Assembly (NCBI GenBank): GCA_964304625.1
Contig: OZ199839.1
Location: forward strand, 2,604,001 to 2,668,000
Direction: 5' to 3'
Length of the DNA stretch: 64,000 bases
From: Kudoa neothunni
Taxonomy: Eukaryota; Cnidaria
Numbering within the stretch: the first letter of the stretch is position 1; every line of letters starts with the position of its first letter. Shown here in pieces: positions 21,604 through 33,786 of this stretch. The position numbers and the translations under genes were made by a program. The notes beneath the pieces are model-generated. The model had not been told where the DNA came from. It ran no database searches and saw nothing but the letters and a program-made list of their open reading frames with translations.

Positions 21604-23371
21604 TCATGATTCCTCAGTGACGATATGTGAAATAAAAAATTTACTAAAAGCACTCTCATTACATTTTCGATCTGAAATTTTTTGATTGTTGTTGATAATA
21701 GATTCAGACGTAAACTTAAACTTAATTAGGTTGATATATGAATAGTGGAAAAAATGAGCTACCTTATTCAAAGAATCCTCATTGACAATAAGCGAGATTA
21801 AAGCATCCGAAATCTTTTTTATTAAATCATATTGAGTCCCCGTTTGTTCAGATCTTAATAATGTTACTTCATTGCAAAGAATCTTAGCTTCAAATATCGC
21901 ATAATGTTGAATTGGGAGCAGATCAAAACTCGAAATTTCTGTTATAACCGGATGCATATTACACAATTGAGTCTGAATATGTATATCTTTTGTCATTTGA
22001 ATAAATAATAGGTAATATTTTTTGTGCCACCTCTTATTACAAATTTTTTTTGTCATATAAATCCATCTCCATTTTTAGTAGAGATAATATGTCAACATGA
22101 TAACTCCATATATATGTAAAAGCAATATATGCAACTATTGGAAGTAGATTCGATTTAATTATTTATTTCAACTTACATAATATTGTATGCGTGTAACGTT
22201 AATGATGTGTTATATCTAGAGGTCGTAATTTCCGATGACTATTTTTAAAAAATTCGACGATTAAAATCGACGTTTATTTTAAAAACTACTGCATACGCAA
22301 TATAAAACATAATTATCAAGCTCAAACTCTGACTCAATTTCAATGAAATAAACATAACTAACATTTTTTATAAAATTTATATTTAAAATATAATATTGAA
22401 TGTATTCTCTTTTGTTCAGGCGCTATATTTACTTCACAACTTTGATACAAATGCCTCTATTTTGATGAACTTATTTCCACGGTTGTAGGCGATAGTGGTA
22501 TACGCACCAAATCTTGACCTATCCTAGACAATATGAATTACTTTGATTTGTTGTTTTCTCTAAAACCCAGGACCTATCATTTTATCATTTCTCTGGAGTG
22601 AAAGTTTCAACGACACTTGCAGTGGAGTTTCTCGTCGATCGACGTTAAAAATTAAGGTATAATTTGTGGGGAGGGGGTCAATTTCCTCATTTAAATCTGT
22701 TTCTTCGGCTATATAATTGTCAGTTCTATTTATTTTTCTCCCCATAATAAAACTTAAAATAATCTATGAATTACCTCTATTTTAACCGAAAAATGTAAAA
22801 ATATTTTAAATAATTCGACATTTCTGCGATTTTAATCGAAAATTACGACCTCTGATTATATCTTATTTTGGTGTCTGGGTTTAATTTTTCAACAATTCGA
22901 GTTATTAGGTCTTTAATTATTTTACTCTCCTGCTCAATCCTTATACTTGATAAATAAATTAGCAAATCACTAACAAAACCTATATTTCCGTTGAATATTT
23001 TCTAGAATATATGACCAAGTAACAAAAGTGCGTACGTTGTGAGTGTCTATCCACTGTTTCTTTAGCCTTTCCAAAGTTCAGTAGTGCATCAACAACCTCA
23101 AGATTAGTATAATATCTTGCATAAGTAGCATTTGATCAGACTCCCCTTTCATGAGGATCGAACTCGGTACTATCATCGTTACAGCTGTATTTTAAAGGTC
23201 ATCATTCTCGATTATGACATTATACTACATAAAATTAGCTTTATTAGAGAAATATACTTTGATTTGTGGAAAACTTATAATATTTTTTATTGATACTTAT
23301 ACGAGAATGAAAAAAGCAGAGGCTATTGACACGATAAAATTTAATCCTAAGAGGCATGTACGTTCGCTCAT
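21604..23371 (-). CDS. Unidentified multi-exon gene, interrupted by a hAT MITE
   Basis: Not recognised. Start codon at 23371 (MSERTCLLGLNFIV), then an intron of about 125 nt to an exon with CNDDSTEFDPHERG and, after one unexplained TGA, YTNLEVVDALLNFGKAKETV. A 56-nt intron follows, then an exon reading FVSDLLIYLSSIRIEQESK and EKLNPDTKIRYN. A 638-bp hAT element sits within that exon, which resumes as TSLTLHAYNI before a GTAAGT donor. Downstream, 21604-22056 is largely open (SSFDLLPIQHYAIFEAKILC). The sequence is helical and hydrophilic. A PCI-type protein such as eIF3m crossed my mind, but the likeness is too thin to use. The 3' end is not resolved, and it may be a pseudogene. Confidence 0.45.
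22217..22854. mobile_element. hAT-type MITE, 638 bp, in a coding exon
   Basis: Inverted ends TAGAGGTCGTAATTT (left) and CAGAGGTCGTAATTT (right, reverse strand) fit the hAT terminus pattern. They are flanked by an 8-bp target duplication matching at 7 of 8 bases: GTTATATC at 22209-22216 and ATTATATC at 22855-22862. No transposase inside. The insertion lies in frame-bearing sequence of the minus-strand gene 21604-23371. Confidence 0.8.
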
Positions 23372-23438
23372 TGGAAATTTTCTATCTCAACAACTCCTAC
23401 TTACAAGCCGTTTATCGATTTAATTCTTTGGAATCTGT

Positions 23439-23497
23439 TATATTTAATTATTTCTGGCCCAACTCCCCACTCTTAAGGTCAGAAATAATTAAATATA
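23439..23497. repeat. Perfect 18-bp inverted repeat (hairpin)
   Basis: Arm 23439-23456 (TATATTTAATTATTTCTG) is exactly complementary to 23480-23497, with a 23-nt loop relatively rich in C. It lies about 70 bp upstream of the unidentified gene's start codon. Role unknown. Confidence 0.6.
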
Positions 23498-23599
23498 GTC
23501 AAAACTAGCCCCCACCTGTATATTATTTACCGTGCCAATAGCCACTCCTAATGAAAAATATCCTCGATGCATTTGGATGCCTAACTGGTAATTAAAAAT

Positions 23600-23712
23600 A
23601 TAAATGAAACTAAATTTATATTCTGCATTTATAAAATATATTTTTTGGAAAAATGGAAACGATTGAATTATTGTATTAAGAGAAAAAGTGCTTCAACAAA
23701 AAATAGACACTT
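23600..23712 (-). repeat. Right arm of the long inverted repeat (partner 20371-20490)
   Basis: Reverse-complement match to 20371-20490. No clear target duplication was found outside the arms. Confidence 0.55.
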
Positions 23713-24469
23713 TCACTTTATTATTTATTTTTACTTAGAATAATTTAACATTCAGATGTCAATAATGAGAATAATATATTTAATTAGTAGAAGAAAATTA
23801 AAGGCATTAATTGTTATGGAATATATTTAAATTAAAATTTTTAATTAAAATAAAAACACATCCTTAATGTTATCAAAAAAATCGTAGTATTAACGTCATT
23901 GTTGATTTTTTATCTTTGTACACAACTTCATCTAACTGGTTTTCAAGACATATGACGAAATTTTGAATTCTAAACATTTTTTTAATTTAGTTTTAGGCAG
24001 TGTCTATTGGCTCAAACAAGTTTATTTATTTAATTTTCGAGCCTTTTATTATAGTAAATTTGTGTTGTCTGATATAAAACAACTTGCAATTGTGTACTTA
24101 ATGTTTTTATCGAGTTATATCGGTTAAAAATATTCTGTGTAATGTAATATGGTTTCGACTAAATGGACCGTAAGAAGTCTTTATATTGAGTTTATGAGTT
24201 ATTTATTTATTCAAATGAACATTTTTAGTTCTGATTTAACGTTTAATTATCTATGTAACTAAAATTTTTATTTTAATATTTTTAATTTTATTGTAACGTG
24301 CGTTGATTTGATTGTAATCATCCCCTAATGTTGTAATACAAAATTATTGTAAAAAAATGTAGGATTTTTCACTAGACCAAAAACATAAAGTATATTGTTG
24401 TTGTATTTAAAGATATTTGATTATAGCAAACGAAAAATTTTGATTTTACTCCTACGCGCGTGTTTACGA
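23713..24469. other. AT-rich non-coding stretch
   Basis: Nothing recognised beyond an AGTGTCTATTGG motif near 24000 that resembles the tip of the inverted repeat arms. Confidence 0.35.
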
Positions 24470-25100
24470 AATGAGATTGCCTGAACTTAATACGATTTTT
24501 CAAACCGGAAATACTTTTAGCATTTTTGAGGAGTTAAAGTTGAAAATAGAAGAATATGAACAAAAATCCATGGGTAGTTTATCTATATATGACCCTTAAA
24601 CCATCGAAAGAACTTAGAAACGATGTAATAAAACGTTAAATCCAATACTTTAGTTTTATCATACAAAATACTGCTGGGTTCATCGCGACAAAAACTTAAT
24701 TTCTTCAAAAATTTAAATATATTTTGTATATGCATTCAAGTTTGAAAACATGCAGTCGTTATTTTAGAGAAAACGATCTGTTGGTAAAAGAAATTCGTAT
24801 TAAAATCCTTTGACTTATCACATAACCATGATTCTATGAACTTTCCATCACAATTTTTGCATTGTAGAAATGAAATTTCAAAGGATGAAAGTGATCTTAT
24901 CGCTCAATTTGTTTAAGTTGACGGAAATTCCAAAGTAATCCAAGAAAAAATATTACGAGAAAGGGGAATTTTGTTTCATTGAATAAAGTGTCTAACATGA
25001 AGCACTCTTGTAAATCACATACAAAGAGCCTGTAATTTTAAAAATATTCAAATAAAAAAGGATGATGTTTAGAGATATGGGAAATCAACAATGAGACTAT
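24470..25100 (+). pseudogene. Degenerate ZSWIM3/MULE-like N-terminal region
   Basis: Fragments in changing plus-strand frames follow the order known from ZSWIM3-type and MULE-associated proteins: FSIFEELKLKIEEYEQKS, then a TIERT-KRCNKTLNP block, FYHTKYCWVH, a HNHD motif (near 24830), and LHCRNEISKDES followed by DGNSKVIQEKILRERG. Many stops and frame changes separate them, so this is an old relic. Confidence 0.45.
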
Positions 25101-26790
25101 AGGCTGCGACATATGTCTTCAATCGAGCTATTTTAAATGCCAACATATTAAACTGAACCCGTCCTCAAAATATTAGAGTTGTATGAATTGTAAAACAGAA
25201 GAATGATAGTAAGAGAAATTATGGTAAAAAAACTTTAGTTTTAATAAAGATCGAACTTTTAAATTTATATAAATATAAAATATATTTAATTTCGATTATG
25301 AAATATATTTTTATTTTTTTAATATATCTTTCAATTAATTAATGACTGACTTTTAAAAGTTACCAGTTAATCTTTTGATTATTTTAAGACAATTCTATTA
25401 GACAGCACCGAAAAATTTAAATTATTTCAAAATTTAATATATATATATATATAATAAAATTTATTAGACATCATATACCATATAACATAAAATTTTCTAC
25501 TTTATATATTCATATTGGAATATATTTTATGGCGGAATTAAGAGACAATACATTCAGCCATGCTTATAGCACGCTTTATTGGGGAACCGAAATTATGTAC
25601 GTTATACAAATTAGGCTTGCAATAAATATCCCATGCATGTGCATGATTGTCGTAAAAAATCTTGTCAGAATAAATATTCTTGTGACAAGCAAACTGTTCT
25701 TTTTGAAATTATTCGTATTAAATCTATTTTATCCCTCGTAAATTGAAGATCTGAGATCTCAGACATAACAGGGTAAGAATTGCTATACCGTATGGATCTA
25801 TTAAATGTGATTTGATCAACAGATACTGTATTTTTTATTTTTTCAATGTTATTAAAAAATTTCATGACAACATCATTTTTTCCTTGTTATCTGGTGGATC
25901 ATAGTTATTATTTACTTTGATGTAATTAATCGACCTATAATTTTTTTTATATATATCCGACTATTTTTACTTTTAAAATATATTTATATTTAATTTAATG
26001 ATAATCATCCACAACTACAAATTCTCAGTCCTTTGTATGAGCTTAATTGGCGACTAGGTGATTTCTATTATCGTTTCTAATTTTAAAAAATTCGGCATTG
26101 TTTGCGCATAAGTTTAAATTGAATTCATGCCGGGTTCTTTAAAATTTCATTCAAACTCCTTACCTATATTTCTATCTCTAATGAATAAATTCTAAATTCG
26201 TCATTATGAATTCCCCAATCTTATCGTTTATGTTGTGGGGGGAAGCTTTAGTTCTTACAATAATTCAGCCTTTATTTGGCGCTATATCATTATCGATGAT
26301 ATATTTAATCATCATGGTAGCAATATCTATTAGTAATTGAACTGACTTGCGATTATTTGCACTGCAGAAAATAAATTATTCAATGTAGTAATTTAATTGT
26401 GGAAAAAACAATATTAACTTTAAAAATGTAATTTATTTCAATAGAATTTTGAAATGTGGGGCTTAGATTTTAATGCGTCGTAGAAACTGGGTACGCTATA
26501 TCCATTTTGGTACCGTGACCTCTACTTTGTCTACATTTAAGTTTATATAATACATTTTCAATAGCCTATAAACCTGGAAAAATGTATATTGTTTATTATC
26601 AGTAATAATGATAATTTAATAAAATTTGGCTATATTCATACGATCAATAACCACGCCTGACTACAAGTAATCCAAAAGTTCAGTAGTTAATAAAAAAATA
26701 AATCATAGATTTATGATAAACCGTATATAAATATGTTGATAATAATTCTATCAATGTATTTAAAAAAAATTCTGATGTATACAAAATTTA
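25101..26790. other. AT-rich intergenic stretch with (TA)n
   Basis: Contains a short (AT)n run near 25437-25454. Small open frames at 25529-25865 overlap on both strands and look random. From about 26715 it becomes similar to the region 3' of C2. Confidence 0.45.
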
Positions 26791-29415
26791 TTATCTGATT
26801 CCCTTGCTTGAAGCCACCTTCTTGCGGTAAATAACCAAATAATAAAATAATCCTGCAGCTACACATAGCATTACTCCAACAACAGATCCTCTATTAAAAT
26901 TGTTAACATCTTTATTCAGAACAATTTTACGATATAATGCCGGCCACTTTCATACTAAATTTATGTTAGCTAATTACAAAAATAATCTTTTTACTGGTTA
27001 GAGTCTGCTTTTGCAATGACATCTGGCGCTAAATATACCATTTTTCAATTATACTTTATTTATTCATGTACTTACTAAAAAGTATATTATTGTAAAATTA
27101 CGAAATCAAGATGTTAATAAGAAATAAATTATATAATTTTATTTAGTTAGAATATGAATAACTTGTTTACCCGTTGGTTGTGGCACGCGTAACTTCTTTG
27201 GCTGATGGAGCTAATTATCAAATTTTAAATAAATGTGGAAATAATTGAGTTGTTGATTACTAAATACATACTAAATAATTAATTTATTAAACGTGTTTAC
27301 CTTGTAGTATCTGTCACACTCTCACCTTCTATATAATTATAATGGGTGTATTTCAAATAAATAATTAAAAATACCTTTTCTCACAATATATATTGTATCT
27401 CCGTGCATGTATTTTTCAGGTTTCACTATTAATTTGTACGATTTTTCCGATGAGACACCAGTATATGTGATTAAGTCGCATTTTGTATCGCAAACAGCAT
27501 CGATCGTAGATGTCGCTGGACACGAATTCCCCACTATTGTAGGTTTTGTAGCATCTGTAATATCAATCAATGTATTGGAGCATTTTATTTCAGCCATATT
27601 TCTCGGAGGGTTCATAACTCCCACAAATTTTATGCTCTCGCCATTAAACGAATGTGTTATGGTTAATATTGCACCGTCTAATGAGGGATAATTATTCATC
27701 ATTTTAATAAAAATGACCTGTTATCAATTCAGTAATTTCTTTATCTTTATTTATGCCATCAAATTTTATCATCACGGAGTATTGTGTCCCGCGCTCCAAT
27801 CTTTCGAGTTCAACTTGTTCAGAACACATTACTCTGCAAGGAAACCTTCCATTGCAATGTACATCAGTGTAGAAATTTGCCCATTCATTCTTTATTTTAA
27901 TTAAACAAGCAATTTTATTAGTGTTCTGAGCCATTGGCTGGAATCGCATTCTTGTATCCATGATATTTATATTAGCTTTTGGAAGCTCGACTACATCTCC
28001 GTCTATATATTTTATTAATAAATTTACTAAAATATATTAACTTGTTTCGAAATAATATTCAAACGTCTTTATTTCTGTTTCGTCATTTTTAGCTTCAATA
28101 ATTATAATGTAAGCTGTTCCAGCACTTAAGCTTGTAACACTCTTGCTGCTACAGATATTGTCACAGACCCCGGGCGAACATTGCGCTGTTGTTTTAGCAC
28201 TAGTTATAGGATCAAAAGCCTTTCTTACATAAACTGTGCAGCTAGTAGCGTCAACTGTACCAGAAGATGATTTCATATTTGTTAAATCTAAAGTAAAACC
28301 AACGTTTGAAGGATCTTTTGGAATTATGCCATTGTTTGCAACTATAACAGGGTTAATCGTCTCTTATTGAACTTTTGATACTTGTGTACGTTTTTTTTTG
28401 AGGTTCCGTCTTGGTTACTTCTCGTATATAGACAGATGCTTGTTGATAATCGGTATTGGTATTCATTACAACCTCAGTACATGGATGAATACATGGCTCC
28501 GAATTTTTTCTGCAGTTTTTCACGTATGCACTCTCACCTGCAGTTTGATCTTTTATCATAAATTCGCATAGTTTATCTGGTTTTTGATTCAGAATTGTAA
28601 TTTTATGTTTTTCTTCTCCTGACACTTTCGTCACTGTGAAGAAAAATTCAGAATATTCAGAAGCCTTTTTTGTGTAATCATTGTTGATATAATAAACAAA
28701 ACTAGGGAAATAATTGTCACATTCCAAAGTATAATCGTATCGATAGGTTAATAAACTTGACTTCAAAATAGCTCGATTTGATGATTTGCATGTATCACTT
28801 GTATCTGATTTCGCAATATCAATACCGCTTGATTTCAGTTTACATTCTGATATTGGACATATCATGTTATAAGTAAACTTAACTTCTTCGTTCTCTTTTG
28901 TTACAGTTATATCCGGGTCCAGAACATAGTCTTAGGAAAATTAAGATTATCCAAAAAATAAATGGCATTTTTTAAATGAATTACTTTTTGGTATCATAAA
29001 TACTTTTTTGAGTATTGGAGTCGTTTCCAAATCGTCTCTTGAGTTAACGACTTGTATTAAAATAAATTTTGAATAAAATGAAGCTTCTTCCACATCAATA
29101 CTTTCTTTGTTGCATGCTACAACGCATTTTGTAGCTGTTAATGTGTCTGTACAACTAAAATCATCGTAAGTCAACTTCTTTTGCTCGTTAAGCTTAGAAA
29201 TTTTTATGTAACATATTTTGTCGGCAACAAAATTTTTCAGTAATATTTTAATTATATCTCTTTTGTTCGCCGCTTTAGTTAAACCAAACTCAAGGTAGTT
29301 TGATTTTGTCGTTGTTTGAGTGTTTATGGAAACTAGATAATATTTAAACAATATTGTAACGAAATTTACATAATGAGAAGGTTAAAATGAACCAAAATGA
29401 TAACTGCTGTCTCAT
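26791..29415 (-). CDS. C4: complete gene of the 4-Cys type I membrane protein family
   Basis: Signal-peptide exon 29370-29415 (MRQQLSFWFILTFSL), 37-nt intron, then ectodomain exons 28985-29332, 28382-28930, about 28042-28341, 27718-28002 and 27375-27677. The linker cluster is at 26931-27328 and the terminal transmembrane exon at 26791-26890. The spliced length is divisible by three with any single linker mini-exon (664 residues with exon b). CxxxC signatures in order: CVVAC, CIHPC, CDNIC, CRVMC, CDTKC. All five domains are intact. The exon at 27718-28002 is nearly identical to that of C2, while the N-terminal exons group with C3. Everything from 27611 leftward in gene order (5' part) recurs in C5. 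Confidence 0.85.
26931..27328 (-). other. C4 linker mini-exon cluster
   Basis: Exon a 27301-27328, exon b 27171-27210 (APSAKEVTRATTNG), exon c 26995-27028 (APDVIAKADSNQ), exon d 26931-26954 (MKVAGIIS). Lengths are 28, 40, 34 and 24 nt, the same as in C2. Confidence 0.65.
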
Positions 29416-29456
29416 TCTAAACGAAATGAAACCGATGTAATTTGGGTATTAGGGCG

Positions 29457-29507
29457 TTCCCGAATATTGATCAATTCAATGAACAATGAAATTTTCGATA
29501 AATCTTA
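29457..29507 (-). promoter_or_regulatory. Conserved upstream block of C4
   Basis: Copy of the shared block, 42-92 bp upstream of the C4 start codon. Confidence 0.45.
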
Positions 29508-31033
29508 TCATCATTTATCGACTATATAAATTTCAAAGCATTGAATTATTTTTTCAAATAAATGATTATCTGTTAATTCTAATAACTATTAAATATATTT
29601 TAAATAAAAGTAATATAAGAAATTAAATCATTCGAATAAACGTAACATCATAAAATTATCCACAATAAATCTTAAAATTCAAGATGAAAAATTACTTCTA
29701 ATTCTAATAAAATAAATGTGATTGCATCCAAACAATGAGTATCTTAATTTATTGCGTATTATTAACTCTAAACAAGATAAAAAACATTTAAAATAATTAT
29801 TCCATTCCTCCATCTTTCTTACTTTTTTATTTTTTTTCAATGTATAATAATCCATAATCATCATTAACGATCTAGCAAAATGATACTCATTTAAATAACC
29901 ATTTGAAATTAATATTGACCATATAACAAAACAGAAATTATTTCAAAATATTTACTATTATTAATTTCCAGATTGTTTTCCTCAATTTATAATATAATTA
30001 TTAACAATAAATTAGAATATTCTCTTTTATAATCCATCATCCAAGTTTATTAATAAATATAATTGATATTTTATCGATTAAAGAAACATTTACTATATTT
30101 ATAAAAATAATCAAAAGAAATAATTTTAAGAAAAGTTAATCAGTCAGCAAATTTATTCTATACTTTCTAAATTTAAAACCAAATTCGAAACGTTTGATAA
30201 TAAATAAAATAATGATTAAGTCAATAATGGCATGAAATCGTTTCTATTATCGCTTATAAGAAAATATGTGAAAACATAAATTTGACGATTTTAAATTGTC
30301 ATTAAATAATATTTACTCCAATATTTCAAAAAAATTATCATAACTTTCATTTTATAACGTTAATTAAAGGTGAGAATATTATCCATTTTCTCACTGTAAT
30401 CACATGAGAGCAAAAGTATCAATGTTTATACTGTTCAACTCCTATCTCAACGAAAGCTTCTGCTTTATTAATCAACAAATTTAGTTGTTTGCTAATATCT
30501 GATATCCTCATAACCAACTTTAAATGGATTTATTCATGATATATATTTGTAAAAATTTTTATTTTTTAATAGTTTATGAAAAAATTTCCGGAATAAATAT
30601 CTCACGCATTAAAGTACATACACGTATCATTAATGTAAATTCACAGTTACTAAATGAAGTCTCTAGAATGAGCAATTTTAAGAACAAATAATTATGACCA
30701 ATTTTATTTTTAATCTACTTTGTTACCAAGGTGAAACAATTTATTAAAATTTTATTTCAATATTTACTGAAATGACAAAAAAAGAACTTATTTAATTTAT
30801 TTTCTAAAAATTATACAAAAGAATTTTATTGTAAAGCAAAACAGACGTCAATACATGTATTCTTCTTAAAATAATTCAAAATAAATTACATATATAACAT
30901 AATATAAAAAATTAAATTGTCGAATTTATATAAATATGAATTATTTAATAAATAATAAAAGTTTAAATCTTTTTTAATTTTAAGTAAAAAATCGTTGAAT
31001 ATTCGGTGCATGTCGGGCGCGCACGCAGGATAA
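29508..31033. other. Intergenic stretch between C4 and the farnesyltransferase gene
   Basis: C4 and the farnesyltransferase gene are divergent here, so this is the shared upstream region. AT-rich; only short random open frames. Confidence 0.5.
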
Positions 31034-32221
31034 ATGTATCCAACCATTAGAGAACAAAAGCTAATTGAAGCCCACATTCAGAAAAATTCTGAATGTATTG
31101 ATGGCGACTATTCAAGGATTAAATTTCTGAGAGAGGAACATGTGTCATTTTTGGAGGGTTGTTTGAGTGCATTACCAAGGGAATTTCAGTCGTTAAGTGC
31201 CAGCCAACCATGGATCATGTATTGGATATTGCACTCATTGGAGCTTTTGGGAATTGAAATTGATAACAAAAATTTGGATAATGCAATTGAATATATAACA
31301 AAATGTCAGTCGTCTAGCGGGGGTTTTGGGGGTGGACCTGGACAAGAACCTCACATAGGAAACACATACGCTGCTGTAACGAATCGGCTATTTTGGATCA
31401 TTATCCATTTTGAAATTTAGATATGTTCACTTTCGATCCTCGGTAAGATGGATCCAAAAGCGTACGATGTGGTTGATCGCGCAGGACTGAAACGTTTTAT
31501 TCTCCGATGCAAAAACAGGGATGGATCATATAAAAACGCAATCGATAACGAAACCGATTTGAGGGCGATGTATTGTGCTATAGCGTCAGCTAAGATGTGT
31601 CACGTCTTGTCAAGTGACATGTACCAAGGAACAGTGGAATACATTGCGAAATGTCAGGGTTATGATGGAGGATTTGGTGCGGTTCCCGGTTCTGAATCAC
31701 ATGCCGGTTACACGTTTTGTGCTGCAGCCACGTTGTCTATGCTTGACGTGGATGCAGAGTTTTTCGACAAAAAGATGCTGCTCAGATGGATAACTCATCG
31801 TCAAATGCTTTCGGAAGGTGGTTTCCAAGGAAGAACCTTTAAATTAGTTGATTCCTGTTACTCCTATTGGATTGGAGCTATATTTTATATCATGTTTGGG
31901 GATGAATTTTTTGACGATCAAATCAACATTCCTCGTCACATGTTTTCTCGAAGTGCATTACAAGCGTACATTCTTAACAATTGTCAACTCGAGACTGGCG
32001 GGCTTATCGACAAACCTGGGAAATTTGTCGATGTTTATCACACTTGTTACGCTCTAAGTGGGCTTTCCTTGAGTGGAATTCATCCCGATATTGAAGCTGA
32101 TCGGTTTATCATTACGAATAACAGTGGTGATTTTCTGGTTAGATGCAATGCGACATTTAATCTATGTCATGAAACGCTGAAAAATCTATTAACATATTTC
32201 TCAAGTAGAGATGAGATTTAG
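31034..32221 (+). CDS. FNTB: Protein farnesyltransferase subunit beta
   Basis: Attaches a 15-carbon farnesyl group to the Cys of C-terminal CaaX boxes as the catalytic partner of the alpha subunit, in the cytosol. Two exons, 31034-31375 and 31421-32221, with a 45-nt GT-AG intron. Splicing restores the family motif TYAAICSLSILG and gives 380 residues, somewhat shorter than the human protein (437). Visible hallmarks: the PW--YW pair in SQPWIMYWILHSLELLG; repeated Gly-rich helical-barrel motifs (GGFGGGPGQ, GGFGAVPG, GGFQGR, GGLIDKPGK); and zinc ligands Asp and Cys in LVDSCYSYW and His in DVYHTCYALSG. GGLIDKPGK and DVYHTC mark farnesyltransferase rather than geranylgeranyltransferase I. The start codon is the first ATG, just after a GC-rich patch. 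An identical copy lies at 43706-44893. Confidence 0.95.
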
Positions 32222-33586
32222 ATTTCTAAATAACTGTTGTTTTTATTGCACGTGTCGTTTTTTAGCATTATTCCATTTATATTAATATGACCATTAATTT
32301 AACACCTGAGTCTACTAGTGAATAGGACCTCGCTTTATTATTTCTTATACTAAGAATGTACTGTCTTGAGTGTACGGTGGTATATTCTTGGATTTAAACT
32401 ATTGTTATTAAGTGTGCGCGATGGGTGATTGCTCCCAATAAGTTTTCTTTGCTATCACGTCAATTGACTTCTATTGATAGGTGCTTTTTTTGATTTGTGT
32501 GATGATTTCGCATTTAGATTTCCAATTTTCTCCTAAGAATATATTATAGATGCTATATTTATGTTAGTTTAAGATTATTGAGAGTTATATATTTTCTGCG
32601 CCGTATCTATGGGCTAAAAACAAATATATTACCATTGTTTTCGTATTGCAAAAAAAATAATATTTAACTTATTTTTCGTATTGTATTATAGTTTGAAAAG
32701 TGTTTTTAGTGATAATGATTAGTGATCGAAGGAAATAGAGTAGAATAATTCATGGAAGGAAAAAATTACTTATATTAATTATTTGACTTTTCTCAAGGAT
32801 GATTTATAAATATTAAATTTTATGAACAATAATTTAAGGATGCCAAATGTTGAGTTAAATCAGTAATAATATAAGTAAGAACCTTCAATATATATACGAA
32901 GAAAAGATCAAGTAACTAATTTCGTACTCATCGACCAAAATAATTTATGATCATACGGAGGCTGGAAATTCCGACCTAGTAGAAAAGTATTTGTCATAAA
33001 TACATATTTTTTATAATTTGTTATATTTTACAAGTATTAAAATTTAAAAATAAATAAATATCAGAGTTTTAAACTGTTTATATGAATATAATCAATATTT
33101 TGAATAGTAGATTTTTATTTGGTCGAAAATAAATCAGCTTCCCAAAAGTAATGTTCAAAAGCATTTATCTGTTTATTTAATGATGATGACAATATTTCTT
33201 ACTTTATTATCGATTTAAACAATGATAAATAATTTATAAAATAAGTAATTAACGTTTTTTAAGGGAAAATAATTGATGTTATAATCGATTATATTTGATG
33301 AGTTTTCTTAATTAAATTAAATCAAAAATTATTGATATATTAATAAATATTATTGAATGCCATTTAATTTTTATTTTAAATTAAGAAGATTTTACTTATT
33401 TGATACTTTTTTAAGAACTAAAATCTCCTCGTCTTAGATTTTCTTTATGGAAAATTTTAACGATTATTAAGTATTATTCAAAACGTAATACTGAGAAAAA
33501 TTAATTAATATGTAATTTCACTTTAAAAGTAGAATTTTTAACGTTGGATAATGTATGATATTTTGTAAAACTGAAGACATCCTCTA
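32222..33586. other. Intergenic stretch 3' of the farnesyltransferase gene
   Basis: AT-rich; nothing recognised. It ends at the assembly gap. Confidence 0.5.
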
Positions 33587-33786
33587 NNNNNNNNNNNNNN
33601 NNNNNNNNNNNNNNNNNNNNNNNNNNNNNNNNNNNNNNNNNNNNNNNNNNNNNNNNNNNNNNNNNNNNNNNNNNNNNNNNNNNNNNNNNNNNNNNNNNNN
33701 NNNNNNNNNNNNNNNNNNNNNNNNNNNNNNNNNNNNNNNNNNNNNNNNNNNNNNNNNNNNNNNNNNNNNNNNNNNNNNNNNNNNNN
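33587..33786. other. Assembly gap, 200 N
   Basis: A round-number run of N, probably a scaffold join of arbitrary size. Left of it the sequence equals that before 46258; right of it the sequence equals that from 10001. Confidence 0.99.

Larger units (their letters stand above)
27611..33586. repeat. Segment B, first copy of a 6-kb duplicated block
   Basis: Matches 40286-46258 with only a few small indels (for example around 29388 and 30100). It contains most of C4 and the farnesyltransferase gene, and ends exactly at the N gap. Confidence 0.92.

Noticed and set aside
23140-23200. tRNA-like GAGTTCGATCCTC on the minus strand
   Set aside because: The T-arm stem has only about three pairs and no acceptor or anticodon arm can be drawn; the sequence is better read as coding (TEFDPHERG).
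21604-23371. Assignment of the unidentified gene to eIF3m or another PCI protein
   Set aside because: Only a loose match around LNPDTKIRY and FDLLPIQ; not enough to name it.
31370-31440. Frameshift in the farnesyltransferase gene
   Set aside because: The frame change is fully explained by a 45-nt GT-AG intron that restores the TYAA---ILG motif in both copies.
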